Under the pieces are notes generated by a model that was not told the origin of the DNA, made no database searches, and worked only from the letters and a program-made list of their open reading frames with translations. The position numbers were made by a program, and so were the translations under genes. DNA of 64,000 bases from Heliopora coerulea (lineage: Eukaryota > Cnidaria > Anthozoa > Scleralcyonacea > Helioporidae): NCBI GenBank assembly GCA_030142905.1, contig JASJOG010000211.1:124001-188000 (forward strand), given 5' to 3'. Positions within the stretch are counted from its first letter, which is position 1; each line of letters starts with the position of its first letter. Below, piece after piece: positions 1-10,266 of this stretch.

Positions 1-883
1 GGCTAAGTCCCCCCAAAACCATTTCTAAGGGGGTTAAAGCTCCTCACCTCCCCCATACTCTACGCCTATGCAACTGATACAGTTTAGGAGGCATTACGGT
101 CATTCATAAAGGCCGAGCATTTAATCTCTTATATTAAGCCCATCTTATTTTTCTCATATAAACGGCCTTATTCTGGATTGCTTCTAAGAGCAACTTCAAA
201 AGAAGGACAAGCTAAGATCGGACTAACATAAATTAAAACATTGAAGTTCTTTAATTATACTATTTCCCACAGTTCCCAAGTATGATTCAGCCTTTCCATG
301 ACCCAGTGCTAGCATATATTTTCACTTGTTTTACACACTTGTGAATTTCAGTTGCAATTTTTGTACACAGAAAATACAAAAAAATGTTTTAGGGCAAAAT
401 TACATATTAATATAGGCTCAGTGCAATTAAACCAAACCAACATTAGAAGAAAGCCTATTTACGCATTATGGAAAATCCAAAATCAACGAGTTACACGTCA
501 TCAAAGTTCCCGAGCAATGTCAATCAAAGCATACATTGTAACACTTTTGAAACTTAATGTGTGTTTTGGGACGGTGCCCATTAAGAGACATTCAACCATA
601 AAAACGGCGCGAATAAATGTTCGTAAAATCGTGAATGCTCTACACGTTACTCAAAAATGCGCACATATTAGTCTCCTGTAAGCCTATAAATCGGTTTACT
701 TTATGACTATATGGGTAGTTAGACCTTGTATACCTGTACGTGTTTGCACGTAAATATGTATGCATGCATGTGTGCATATATGATATAACTATGAATGCAT
801 ATATACAAATGAATGTATGCATGTACGTATATTTGTAAGTATAGATAGATAGATGGACTGAAAGAAAGACAGACCTATAGATA

Positions 884-950
884 TCGGCAACTCAGTGGTT
901 GCAAGGTCGTACCGATAATATGAATATTGAGGATTCGATCCCCCCCTGTA
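884..950 (+). repeat. tRNA-like relic
   Basis: An A-box-like stretch (CAACTCAGTGG) is followed about 45 nt later by a B-box-like stretch (GGATTCGATCC), the spacing of a tRNA. The acceptor stem does not pair, so this is more likely a tRNA-derived SINE head or tRNA pseudogene than a working tRNA. Confidence 0.3.
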
Positions 951-1526
951 CCTTATACTACGTTTTTCTTAGTACGTGAGCGTGATGAACGTCCACTTAT
1001 TTTCTGTAACACCAGTCAATAATGCCTAACTCCCACAAACTCAATTTTGTTTCACATTTGTGTCGATTAAAAAAGCTACTTTGACATTAGTATTCTTTGT
1101 AAACATTTTGGATAGTGAGCTCCTAATTCATATATATTTTAGCCTGGTGTTTTTGATCCGATAAAACACGATTTGCGAGTTTTTTAAATGTCTAATAAAA
1201 TCAACCTTGTGATACACTAGATCATGAAGAAAGTTTGGAAGTTTATGTATTCTAAGGCGACAAAATTAACTTCTTCATATATATAGTCACATCTGTCTTT
1301 ATTACGTATAAAAGCCTAACAAAATGCACAAAGAATTCATGCATGAAGAAAATACAAAGGAAAATTATAACCGTGTCGTCTCTTTATATGTGATAAAGAC
1401 ACGTGTATTTATATGTGAAGAAGAAGTTAATTTTCTCGGTTTGGAAAACATAAATTTCCAAACTTTCTTCACGAAAATCTCGACTTTAGGACCCAACAGA
1501 GACCTGCTGCGAAATACAACTTTTTG

Positions 1527-1600
1527 CCTGCCGGCTGGGAATGGAACCCGCGAACTCCGCGAATCTAGTGCGATGCTCCGGCAACTGAGCTACGAAGGCC
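1527..1600 (-). repeat. tRNA-like relic (SINE head or tRNA pseudogene)
   Basis: On the minus strand the sequence has a TAGCTCAGTTG A box, an anticodon-arm-sized spacer and a GGGTTCCATTCCC B box. That B box differs from GGTTCGANTCC at the normally invariant A. The 5' GGCCTTC cannot pair with the 3' end, so a functional tRNA is unlikely. It resembles tRNA-derived repeats common in invertebrate genomes. Confidence 0.45.
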
Positions 1601-2201
1601 GTTGCCCAGAACATGGCCACAAGTTCAGTATTTACGAGGTGGGAATGCCGATTGAGTAAAGAGTATATTCAGAAAAAAAATTTTCCTTCATCAGAATTGT
1701 TCACTTACGATAGCAGTCGAGTGAAAATGCCATAATGTTTATATATATATATATATATATATATACAAATGTTAACTAAAACTGTCCTTTACGTCGCTAC
1801 TTAAAGTTTCACGCTGATTATCTGCTCTATATTTGCATAAAACATCTACAAATATCTGCTATATATTTGTACAAAGCATATCAACATATGGCACAAAACA
1901 TATCAACATATAAACATATCAAGAGCATTGTATCTTTATTTTATTCTCACTTCGACGGTCAGTGAAGGTATGTTATGTGTTTTTTTGGTACATTCGTTGG
2001 CCAGTCTAATGTATCAATGTTGATTAAAGTATTCATAGTTACAGATGTACCTATAAATGCTTTTTTACGATATGTTTAGGTTTGCCAAAATTTGTGCAAT
2101 TTGCTGTATATATACAACGTTAATTCTTAAAAAAAATGTTGACTTTAATGGTAGAATCTTAAAAACATAATATTTTGTGGCGCAGCCTCTTCTTCAAATA
2201 A

Positions 2202-2922
2202 GTCCCCGTCCACACGTATACGGATTCGTTTGAAAACGCAAACATTTTTTTCCGTTTTCAAAAAAATCTGCGTCCACACGTAGCCCATCTAAATCGTTTT
2301 CGACCGCCCACACAAATACGCTAAAACGACCGAAAACGCTAGAATCACTTACTGAGTATGCGCTACTATATATTATTACATTCCACTCCTCTAGGCCAAC
2401 TATGTCGTTGACGAAACTAGCCCACCAAGCACTTGTTCGTCCAGGTCTAACCCAGAATCGTCAAAATCGTGCTTGACGCCTTCTGTTTAAGCGTTTCACG
2501 GTCCCAATTTTTGTGACTGGCAATGAAAGAAGCCTGATTATGTTCATTCACTTCCTTTTATAATCAGCCTGAAAACGTAACATCGCAATATTTAACGGAA
2601 CATATGCGATAAGGCTTGAAAAAAGCCCGATTGATATCGAAAAAAACAGCTCGTCTGTCCGCCATTTTTAATTTACCTATGCACCGATGCACGTGGACGG
2701 ACTGGATTCGAGACTGTTACGTCATCGTTTTCAAAAGGTTCCGTTTTCATGCGTCCACATGAAAACGTTAACGTTGCGTTTTCAAAAGTTTCCACTCTGG
2801 ACACCGTTTTCAAAAGGTCGCGTTTTCGGTGAACGTATTTGCCGGATATGTGTGGACGGAAGGCGAATCCGCAAAGAAAACGTTGCGTTTTCAAACGAAT
2901 CCGTATACGTGTGGACGGGGCC
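2202..2922. mobile_element. 721-bp TIR MITE, Harbinger-like, TAA target site
   Basis: Terminal inverted repeats of about 40 bp start GTCCCCGTCCACACGTATAC on the left and end GTGGACGGGGCC on the right. Flanking TAA copies lie at 2199-2201 and 2923-2925. The element interrupts one arm of a larger inverted repeat. The other arm (TCTGATAAACCTAC near 3250) preserves the unoccupied site with a single TAA, which proves the boundaries. Interior copies of CGTTTTCAAAAGG and CGTCCACA repeat in both orientations. There is no transposase. A 3-bp TWA target site points to PIF/Harbinger, but this is an inference. Confidence 0.75.
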
Positions 2923-3042
2923 TAAACCTACTACCGGCAACAACGGGAGTCTTTATATAGCTTTACAGAAGTCATTTGCATAAGTTACAAGTGTTTTACA
3001 TTAAGTCCCAATGGAACAAATTTTCATATCAATTATTCTTTT

Positions 3043-3150
3043 GATTATGATTCAAGTGGGGTGGTTTACTTGATTACATGTAAGAGATGTGCCAAACAGT
3101 ACGGATATAGATGTTACGGACAAGAGACTCTACGAAAACGGAAAGCTTTT
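3043..3150 (+). pseudogene. Penelope-like GIY-YIG endonuclease fragment
   Basis: The plus strand reads SSGVVYLITCKRCAKQY followed shortly by YGQETLRKR. This is the N-terminal part of the GIY-YIG nuclease module of Penelope-like elements, where a VVYLITC..C...Y.G pattern is typical. Only about 36 codons survive, confined to the loop of the surrounding inverted repeat. There is no start codon or catalytic Arg-Glu half, so it is inactive. Confidence 0.7.
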
Positions 3151-3360
3151 GGGCGGAAAAAGTAATGGTTTTGTTCCATTGGGACTGAATGTAAAAGACT
3201 TGCAACTTATGCAAATGACTTCTGTAAAGCTTTGTAAAAACTTCCGTTGTTGGTAGTAGGTTTATCAGAAGAAGGAGCTGCGCCCCGAAATATTAAGTTT
3301 TTTAAGATTTTACCATTGAAGTCAACAAATTTTTGGAAGAATTGATGTTATATGTAGATT

Positions 3361-3942
3361 GATTATTTGAAGAGCTGGTTCTTGATGTTTATATACTCAC
3401 TTTTTGAGTTAATTCCATTGATAGATTCATTCTGTTTCGCACAACCTAGTGTGAACAGGCCTGCTCTATCGTGATGGTCAATTTCTTCATTTATTCCCCT
3501 TGGCGTTCCGCGGCTATTTTAAGTGGGGATGGATCGCAACCTCTTTTGTTTCTTTTACAGACCAACCTAGCATCTTTTACCAATCATAGGCATAAATTTT
3601 AGTACGTTTTAACCATAAAGAAAGGTTCTCCCGATCGACTATAAGTTTTACTAGTCGTTTAGAAAAAAAACGGTGTTGCCGCACTTCCGCACTCACTCCA
3701 CAATACACCTATTATCGTTTCATACTCAACGCCATCTTTTAAACTCTCACGAACTTGACCGATTAGCGAGAGCTAAGACTTGCTGAATGCCCATGATTGA
3801 TCACTTTCAAAAGTCTTTTATAGTTATTGGAAAGATTATTTTTTCCAATTCAAAACTGTCAAAATGTTAAAATGTATGATTCTAACGAGCAAAATAACTA
3901 AAGGAAGTTAAGAGATTTAAGATATGCTTTGTTTTGTTCTAG
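3361..3942. other. no gene seen; presumed intron of gene A
   Basis: A+T-rich sequence with no recognised coding region or repeat boundary. It precedes the acceptor of the 39-nt exon at 3943. Further upstream exons of gene A are expected but none could be supported within 1-3942. Confidence 0.4.
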
Positions 3943-3981
3943 GATTTTGCGCTGACGATAAACTTGCAGGAGTCTGTTTTG
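3943..3981 (+). CDS. host gene A, 39-nt internal exon
   Basis: The exon is bounded by a TTGTTCTAG acceptor and a perfect G|GTAAGTAA donor. It starts and ends in phase 1, and its only open frame reads FCADDKLAGVCF, a short segment with two cysteines. The single G left at its end joins the AG that begins the exon at 5394 to give a glutamate codon, so the two exons are phase-compatible. Placed just before a transmembrane segment, it would be an extracellular stalk. Gene identity is unknown. Such a small exon needs transcript support. Confidence 0.5.
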
Positions 3982-4059
3982 GTAAGTAATATTAAAGTTA
4001 CAATGTCACCATGTTACAAAGTTTTGTCATTTAACATCAAAACACAGAACCTTCATTAG

Positions 4060-4740
4060 TGATGCTCAAAGTTGATCGTCTTGGGTGGTGTAGCCTTGAG
4101 GAAGACTGTTAAAAGTGTTTGCGGCGAATGACATTTCGAAGGCCTTGGCGGTGGTCATCTTCAGAATCAATTGAGGAACGCCAATCAGGCTCGCCTGTGA
4201 ACAATATGTGTATCTGGTTCTTTATAGCATGCTGTTTATATGAGAAACTTGCGGTTTGTAGATTTTTGAAGGTGTAATCAGTTTGAGGGTGCAGTTTGCT
4301 TCAAGAGCGTCTATCGTTTTGTGGTTTGTTCCAAGTCTCGAACTTGTATTTTGTACGGTGCTCATAGCTTTTTTATCATCGATTCAGTGGCTCTCGTTCC
4401 AAGTTGATACACCAACTTTCTAATTTAAAACGTTGTTCGTTGCCTGCTCACTAATTAATACATTCTCCCAATCAACCTTCGTTTCATATGTCGGTTGTGC
4501 TCAGCGGTGTGGTTGGTTCTGTCACCGTTTTTTGTCGTGTGTCTGTGTTAAGTCTGATGTTGAAGTCTTTGCTTGCCTTATCTATATATGCGGCCTGGCA
4601 GTCGGCACATTCAATCTTGAGGGGCTCATGATCTCTGTCGCGTGGGCATTCTTTGTCTTTCACTTATGCGATAAAATTATAGTCGGTCTGTGCGTAACAG
4701 GAATGTTGTAAGGTTCTAAGATACTTGAGGTGATCTCAGG
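4060..4740 (-). pseudogene. Penelope-like element 3' part: GIY-YIG domain and 3' end
   Basis: On the minus strand a frame gives IECADCQAAYI followed by an FNIRL stretch and, further on, an LESWCINLEREPL stretch. These are the GIY-YIG core and the C-terminal helix typical of Penelope-like nucleases. Downstream (plus 4110-4165) is a decayed copy of the hammerhead-like end seen at 25482-25513: CTGAAGATGACC, a GCC/GGC stem, then GAAATGTC instead of GAAACGTC. Stops and frameshifts are frequent. It lies head-to-head with another Penelope fragment at 4756. Confidence 0.65.
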
Positions 4741-4755
4741 ATTTTGCGTTGGTTA

Positions 4756-5080
4756 GGTTCGTTGTTTTGCTGGCCTGAACTCCACTGACAGACCGAACAC
4801 AACATTGACCGGAACTTGGCAGACATCAAACAACGTCTTATATTGGAAAGCTGGCATATCCTCTTGGAAAAAGAACCACTGCACTAATCAGAACAGTTAT
4901 CAGCAGCTAACAAAAGACTAATTCGGGACTTGAAGCAAACCACAGAACACTAGGCTCACTTTAAACAAACTGCTGACTCACCCTGACAACAACGAGATAC
5001 ACCAACAGACTGCTGAAGGATAATACGATACTTCAAATCAATCAACTAACAGTTCTAAAAGACATTCGTAAGGAATATGG
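4756..5080 (+). pseudogene. Penelope-like GIY-YIG C-terminal fragment, opposite orientation
   Basis: The plus-strand reading includes QTEHNID, then LILESWHILLEKEPL, then ANKRLIRDLK. This is the same C-terminal module found on the minus strand just to the left. The two fragments diverge from about 4750, so the junction is an inverted duplication or two 5'-truncated insertions back to back. The copy is full of stops. There is no RT region. Confidence 0.55.
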
Positions 5081-5393
5081 TTAGAGTCAGATCTCAAGAT
5101 CTACTATGGTTCCTGCTCCAACCTTCAGGATTTTGGAATTATGTATGTAACTGAATTTAAAACGAGGTTTGAAGGGCTGTCAGCGTATATTTGAAAAGAC
5201 ATGTGAAACTCAATGTTTTTGGGTGAAAAGCGATCAAGGATCCTCTAAACAATTATTAATACTTGAGTAACTAGAAAAACCACCTCCTACTTCCAGCTTG
5301 AGTAGCGAGGGGTCATTGACACGGATCATTAGAGTTGCCTTGATTTGGTTATGTATGATTCAAAATTCATTTTGTTCATATCAATCATTTCAG

Positions 5394-5610
5394 AGGACAA
5401 GATCAAGTCGATCGCCATAGCAGCAGCAGTTGTTGGCTTTGTTCTGGGCATCTCCACAGTTTTGCTGGCCACGGCTTTGCTTTGTAAAGCGAAACCCCGA
5501 AAGAGGACCAAAGAGAGGGTTTATCACCAATCATATCAGAAGCCACGCAGTTTCAGAGGACCTCGTGAAAACAAAGGGTTCGAAAGTGCCTCTCAATATC
5601 ATGTTACAAG
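5394..5610 (+). CDS. host gene A, transmembrane exon
   Basis: A 217-nt exon between a TCATTTCAG acceptor and an AAG|GTACGT donor, phase 1 in and phase 2 out. It encodes EDKIKS, a 24-residue hydrophobic segment (IAIAAAVVGFVLG then ISTVLLATALLC), and a basic stop-transfer stretch (KAKPRKRTKER). A polar cytoplasmic segment rich in Q, R and Y follows. The pattern is a type I single-pass membrane protein. The open frame extends upstream to an ATG at 5345, but that part is intronic. No family is recognised; adhesion or immunoglobulin-type receptors often have this exon layout. Confidence 0.65.
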
Positions 5611-6995
5611 GTACGTTATCGGAACGATTCACTATCTTGAACGCCTAGTACCGAAAAATTGTTATGTGCTTAACTTACAATGACAAAAAGGACCTGGTGT
5701 GATTGGACTAAGCCAAGATGTGCCAATCAGTTCAGAACGGACTTTTGTTAATACGAAGATCTGTCTTTTTCATGCGAGTTTGCGTATCTTGGCTTGACTG
5801 TTAAAACCAGACCAACCACCCTCAAGTACTCGTACACACTAACTTGAAAGAGCTCACGCCGTCTCGTAAGAGGAGATATAAGTGGCACTCGGAGTTTTCG
5901 GCGCTGCGGCCGTGCTACAAGGGCAGTAATTGTAGGCCCAACGAGTGTGAACTTAAAGTGGCTGTTCCTTAAAGTTCGCAGAAGATCTATTGCGTAGACG
6001 CAATAAAAAGCTAAGCTAAAAAAACACATCAACAAAGGACAGTGGAGGTTTTATCAAAGTTCTGTTTGCGTACAGTGGTTAGGTCATTCTTTATTAGAAC
6101 GAAAAGAAGAAAATCCGATTCATTTCTTACAATTGTAATTAGGCACCTTTCCAATGTTGGAAAATTTCATTTCAAGTTACGTTACATATCGGGATGTTTC
6201 TCTCTAATCTTGCTCATCATCCATGAATTTTTCTCATCTATGTTTAGTTACCAGTTTTAAGATTTTGCTGATTAAGTGTTTTTTGTTCGTCCATTACTGC
6301 AAAAAATAGAAGTAGAGGAATCGGTGAGTTGATAACTAGACACGACAATGAGCAGGAAGTTTTAGAAGTTTCCGATCAGTGTTTTTAATTTAAAATGCTA
6401 ATTCAAGTAGAAGCCAGATGGAGGAGCAGGGCGCTAATGGCGCCAGACATGACCAGAAATTGAAGACCCGCATCAGTTTGATTTGTGGACTCAATTTCCG
6501 AATGCTTTATTTACTAGCATATGCTAATAGACGGCTTTCAATACGTAATTTCCATTGTGAATCAAAATCAGATATAGCCCAGGTGGAAGATCAGAAATTT
6601 TCAAATATACGAAGTGAAGTTTATAAAAAAATCAAATTAAAAAGATTTACAAGCTGAAGCAAAAACTTTTTTCTTGGTAAATTTTAACAAAAAACCGCTG
6701 TTATCGAGCATCGTTTCGCTTGTTTATGCCAAGTTCGGCACTTATCTTGTCTGATTTACGTACATTATGAGACACAAAAGCCATACATTTTTGGATATTT
6801 GGGAATCTACTTGAATTCGTGGAAATGCCCTTATAACAATTACAAAACAAAGTATCATCATTTTCGTGTGAATTTAGACGTGCATCGAATTGACATGCCA
6901 ACCAGGCATATCAAATTCGTCGCCTAGAGAGGCATACTTCGCTAAACATTAGGATTGAACAGACGATTATTCATCGAGTAAGAAGTATGATTACG
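5611..6995. other. intron of gene A, no gene recognised
   Basis: This is the first part of an intron inferred to run from 5611 to 24368. Several open frames of 60-95 codons on both strands have no recognisable domains, codon signature or neighbours. I see no repeat ends here, apart from the pogo-like terminus starting near 6996. Confidence 0.4.
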
Positions 6996-7414
6996 CAGAA
7001 CTCCCTCTTAGCGGACAGTTCTCTAAGACGGACACCTCTCTAAGACAGACACCACGTTTAGTTCTGGCCGTTTATACATTATTTTACCATAACCAAACTC
7101 TCTCTAAGACGGACAACGGACACTTTTCAAGTCGAAAAAGGCTCAAAATACCTCCCAGAGCGAGCAAACAATGGCTTGATCAATATATGAATGAATGAAT
7201 GAATGAATGAATGAATGAATGAATGAATGAATGAATGAATGTAACTTTATTTAAACACGCTACCCTCATCATCAAATGATGGTTTTCATGAGGGGCGTCA
7301 CACAAATACAAAGAATTCATATAAAGAATTAATCTAAGTCCTAAGGTATAAAAAAGTTTAAAAAGATAAAATTCGACGATGCTCGACGTCTGACTCAGTT
7401 AAACACTTTTTGAA

Positions 7415-10258
7415 TCAAATTTTAAAGCTGGTTATAGACTCTGTCAGCTTCGCCTCATTTGGTAGGCTATTGAATTGCACAGCTCCACTATACGCAAAAC
7501 TTTTTTTCAAGTATTCAGTTTTAGGCTTAGGAACTAAGAGGTTAATGTGGGCATTTCTAAGATTGTAATTATTTAAATTTGCCTCCCATATACTAAATTT
7601 ATCTTTTAAATTTGGAGCTGAGTGGTTGTTTAATATTTTGTAAATCAAAACTAATTTATTCAATTTAAGACGGTCGTTCAGATTTTTCCATGACATAGCT
7701 TGGAGCAGATCTGACGACCTCTCATAATTAGCACCTGTCATAACTCTTGCTGCCCTATTTTGTAATTTTTGCATTTTCTCCTTCAGCAGACATGCACAGT
7801 TGTCCCATAACGGTGAACAATAATCAAAGTATGGGAGTACCAGAGAATTACATGAATTTAGTAAAGTTTTGTATGGTATGAAAGGTTTAACTCTTTTCAT
7901 AATTCCAATACCAGTACCTGCTTTTTTACATATTGAATTTATATGATTTTCCCAACTCAACTTTTGATCGAGTTCTACACCCAAACATCGAAATGAGGTA
8001 TATCGAGTAACCGGTTCATCGTTTATCATTACTTGGTCACTACCAACTTTGTTTTAAGGTTATAGGATGAACCTATAAACATCAGTTATGTTTTTTTGGT
8101 ATGAAGTTGTAATTTATTTTGGGAAAGCCATTTGACTATATTTTCCAGGTCTTTGTTAAGTTTTGCTACTAAATCTGAGAAATTTACTGAGGATGCATAT
8201 ATTTGAGTATCATCAGCATACAGACCAGGAGTTGTGTTTTGTAAACATTGTGGCAGATCATTTATATACAACAGAAACAAGAGGGGTCCCAGAATAGATC
8301 CCTGTGGAACACCGCATACAATTTCTTTAGCTGAGGATGTGTAACCATTAACCACACACTCTTGGCTTCTTAGTGTCAAGTAGGATTGGAACCATTTTAG
8401 CTCCAATCCTTGAATTCCAAAATGCTCATGCATCTTCCTTAATAAGATTTTATGATCAATAGAGTCAAAGGTTTTCCTAATATCAATTGAAATTAAATCA
8501 ACTAATTCCCCTTTATCCATTTTTCCTAACCAATTATCACACATTTGAATTAAAAGGGATAATGTTGAATGTTTTGGGCGAAAACCTGATTGATATCGGG
8601 AAGGTAAGGAATTATTAATTAAGTATTGATACAGCTGTCCAAATATTTCTTTCTCAAATATTTTGCTGATGATAAGAAGGATAGAAATTGGGCGATAGTT
8701 CTCACATTTTCGTCTATCTTCTGATTCATAAACAGGTATTACCCTAGCTCTTTTTCAATCATCAACAAATACACCCGTAGAGATTGAACGGTTAAAAATA
8801 TAGGTCAAAGATGGGGAAATAATATTGCATGATAATTTGAGAATTTTAGCCGGTATCCCGTCAACTCCAGTAGCCTTGGATGCTTTTAGACTTTTTAAAT
8901 TTTTCAGAACATTTGATTCATTAATTGTATAAAAATTAAATTGCAAATTTACATCAGTTGAATTGTCGGGTAATTCTTCATTACCAGATAAACATACTGA
9001 CTGTGCAGCCTGAGTTGGACCAATATTAATAAAATAATCGTTTAAATTTTCAGCAATATGTTGGCATTCATTATCTATACTTCCATTTATGTTAATTTCT
9101 GCAATATTAGAAGATTTCCCACCTTTGCCTAACAGGGTGTTAATGAGCGACCTTGTTTTTTTTCATATCTCTTGCCCGAGAAATTTTGTTAATTTTCGTT
9201 TGATAATAGACTGCTTTGGCTATTTTCATTTCCGAGTTTTACTTTATTTCTCTCCGATTTATATTTGTCCCAATGGGTCTGCGAATTATATTTCATCGCT
9301 CTCTTTTTATACAGGTCCCTAGATCTTATTAGTTTTTTAATATCTGAATTTATCCAAGGGACAGATTTATGCTTTATGTTTTTGTAAATTAAAGGGGCAT
9401 GCCGATCGCGAACTTCCAGAAAGAAGGATTTCCAAATTTGCCAACAATCATTTGGGTTCACACATTGTGTGATTATGTTCCAAGGTAATTTAGATAAATC
9501 CTGAATAAAGTCATTGTCATTAAATCTTTTATGATTTCGAACTCTCAGGCAAGTTGGTCTATATTTTGGCATGGTCATATTTTTCACCGCGTAAATTAAG
9601 TTATGATCTGACATTCCCAGATCAATAACTCCACTACTGGAAATGTTATTAGGTTAATTGGTGAATATTAGATCTATCAAAGTTAATGATGTATTAGTAA
9701 CTCTGGTTGGTTTCTTAATCAACTGTTCTAAATTATTTAATGCACTCAAAAACATTAACTTCTTGGAGTTAGAATCTTGTTGTGATTTAAGCATATTACA
9801 GTTCAGGTCACCTATTACAAACAGTTCTTTGTTTTCAGCATCACACTTACTAAGAAACATTTCAAATGCATTGAACAGTTCCATCTCAGAGTTAGGCGGT
9901 CTATACCATGCACTAATGAGAAATGACCTACTTCGTTGTTTAGAAATCCGTTGTTTAAATCCATTCGTTCACAAAATGAGTGTACCTCTCGAATATAAAC
10001 AACCACTCCACCCCCAAATCTAATACGATCCCTACGAATTACCTTATATCCTGGAATTTTAATTTCACTATCAATAACATAATTATCAATTTTAGTCTCA
10101 TTTATAGCAAGAACGTCCACTTCTAAGTTGGGTATCATCATTCGAAGCTCCTTAATATGTCTTAAAAGACTATTTATATTTAAGCTAGCAATCTTAAACC
10201 CTTTGAGATTTTTAATTTCATGAAAACTTATATCTTTGTTACCTTCTGAGTCAGACAT
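7415..10258 (-). pseudogene. LINE ORF2: APE endonuclease and reverse transcriptase
   Basis: ORF2 starts at an ATG (10258), 8 nt after the ORF1 stop. The endonuclease begins FKIASLNINSLLRHIKELRM and continues through LAINETKID, GGGVVVYIR, FVIGDLNCNM and MSDHNLIY, all APE-type motifs. The RT has ATGVDGIPAKILKL, SIDIRKTFDSIDH, GVPQGSILGPLLFLLYIND and LYADDTQIYA. The C-terminal RNA-binding region has NRAARVMTGA. The frame is broken near 9815, 9654, 9189, 8755 and 8544, so it is dead, although the YADD catalytic aspartates remain. It nicks DNA and primes reverse transcription in the intact family. Confidence 0.9.
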
Positions 10259-10266
10259 CGATTCAT

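Larger units (their letters stand above)
1..2104. other. non-coding, tRNA-like relics only
   Basis: No supportable protein gene is visible. The stretch is A+T-rich intergenic or intronic sequence with an (AT)n run near 1741-1764, a GATA-type run near 841-853, and two tRNA-like relics listed separately. Short open frames here have no family signature. The 111-codon frame at 1324-1659 runs straight through the tRNA-like relic and is not a gene. Confidence 0.6.
2105..3360. mobile_element. fold-back element with PLE nuclease fragment in its loop
   Basis: A left arm (2105-2201 plus 2923-3020) is the diverged reverse complement of a right arm (3169-3360). Both arms share TTTACAGAAGTCATTTGCAT and matching sequence around it. 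The 148-bp loop (3021-3168) is not self-complementary and encodes a Penelope-type GIY-YIG fragment. The left arm is interrupted by a separate MITE at 2202-2922. Arm divergence looks moderate (roughly 10-15% by eye), so the structure is old. It could be a true fold-back transposon or an inverted duplication of Penelope 3' sequence. Confidence 0.65.

Noticed and set aside
1324..1659. 111-codon plus-strand ORF
   Set aside because: Its second half is the antisense of a tRNA-like repeat, and no protein family feature is seen.
2687..2983. 98-codon ORF
   Set aside because: It lies in the MITE interior and runs through the terminal inverted repeat.
5345..5393. Translation start of the membrane protein at the ATG 5345
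   Set aside because: This part precedes a strong TTTCAG acceptor at 5393, and a phase-compatible upstream exon exists, so it is intron.
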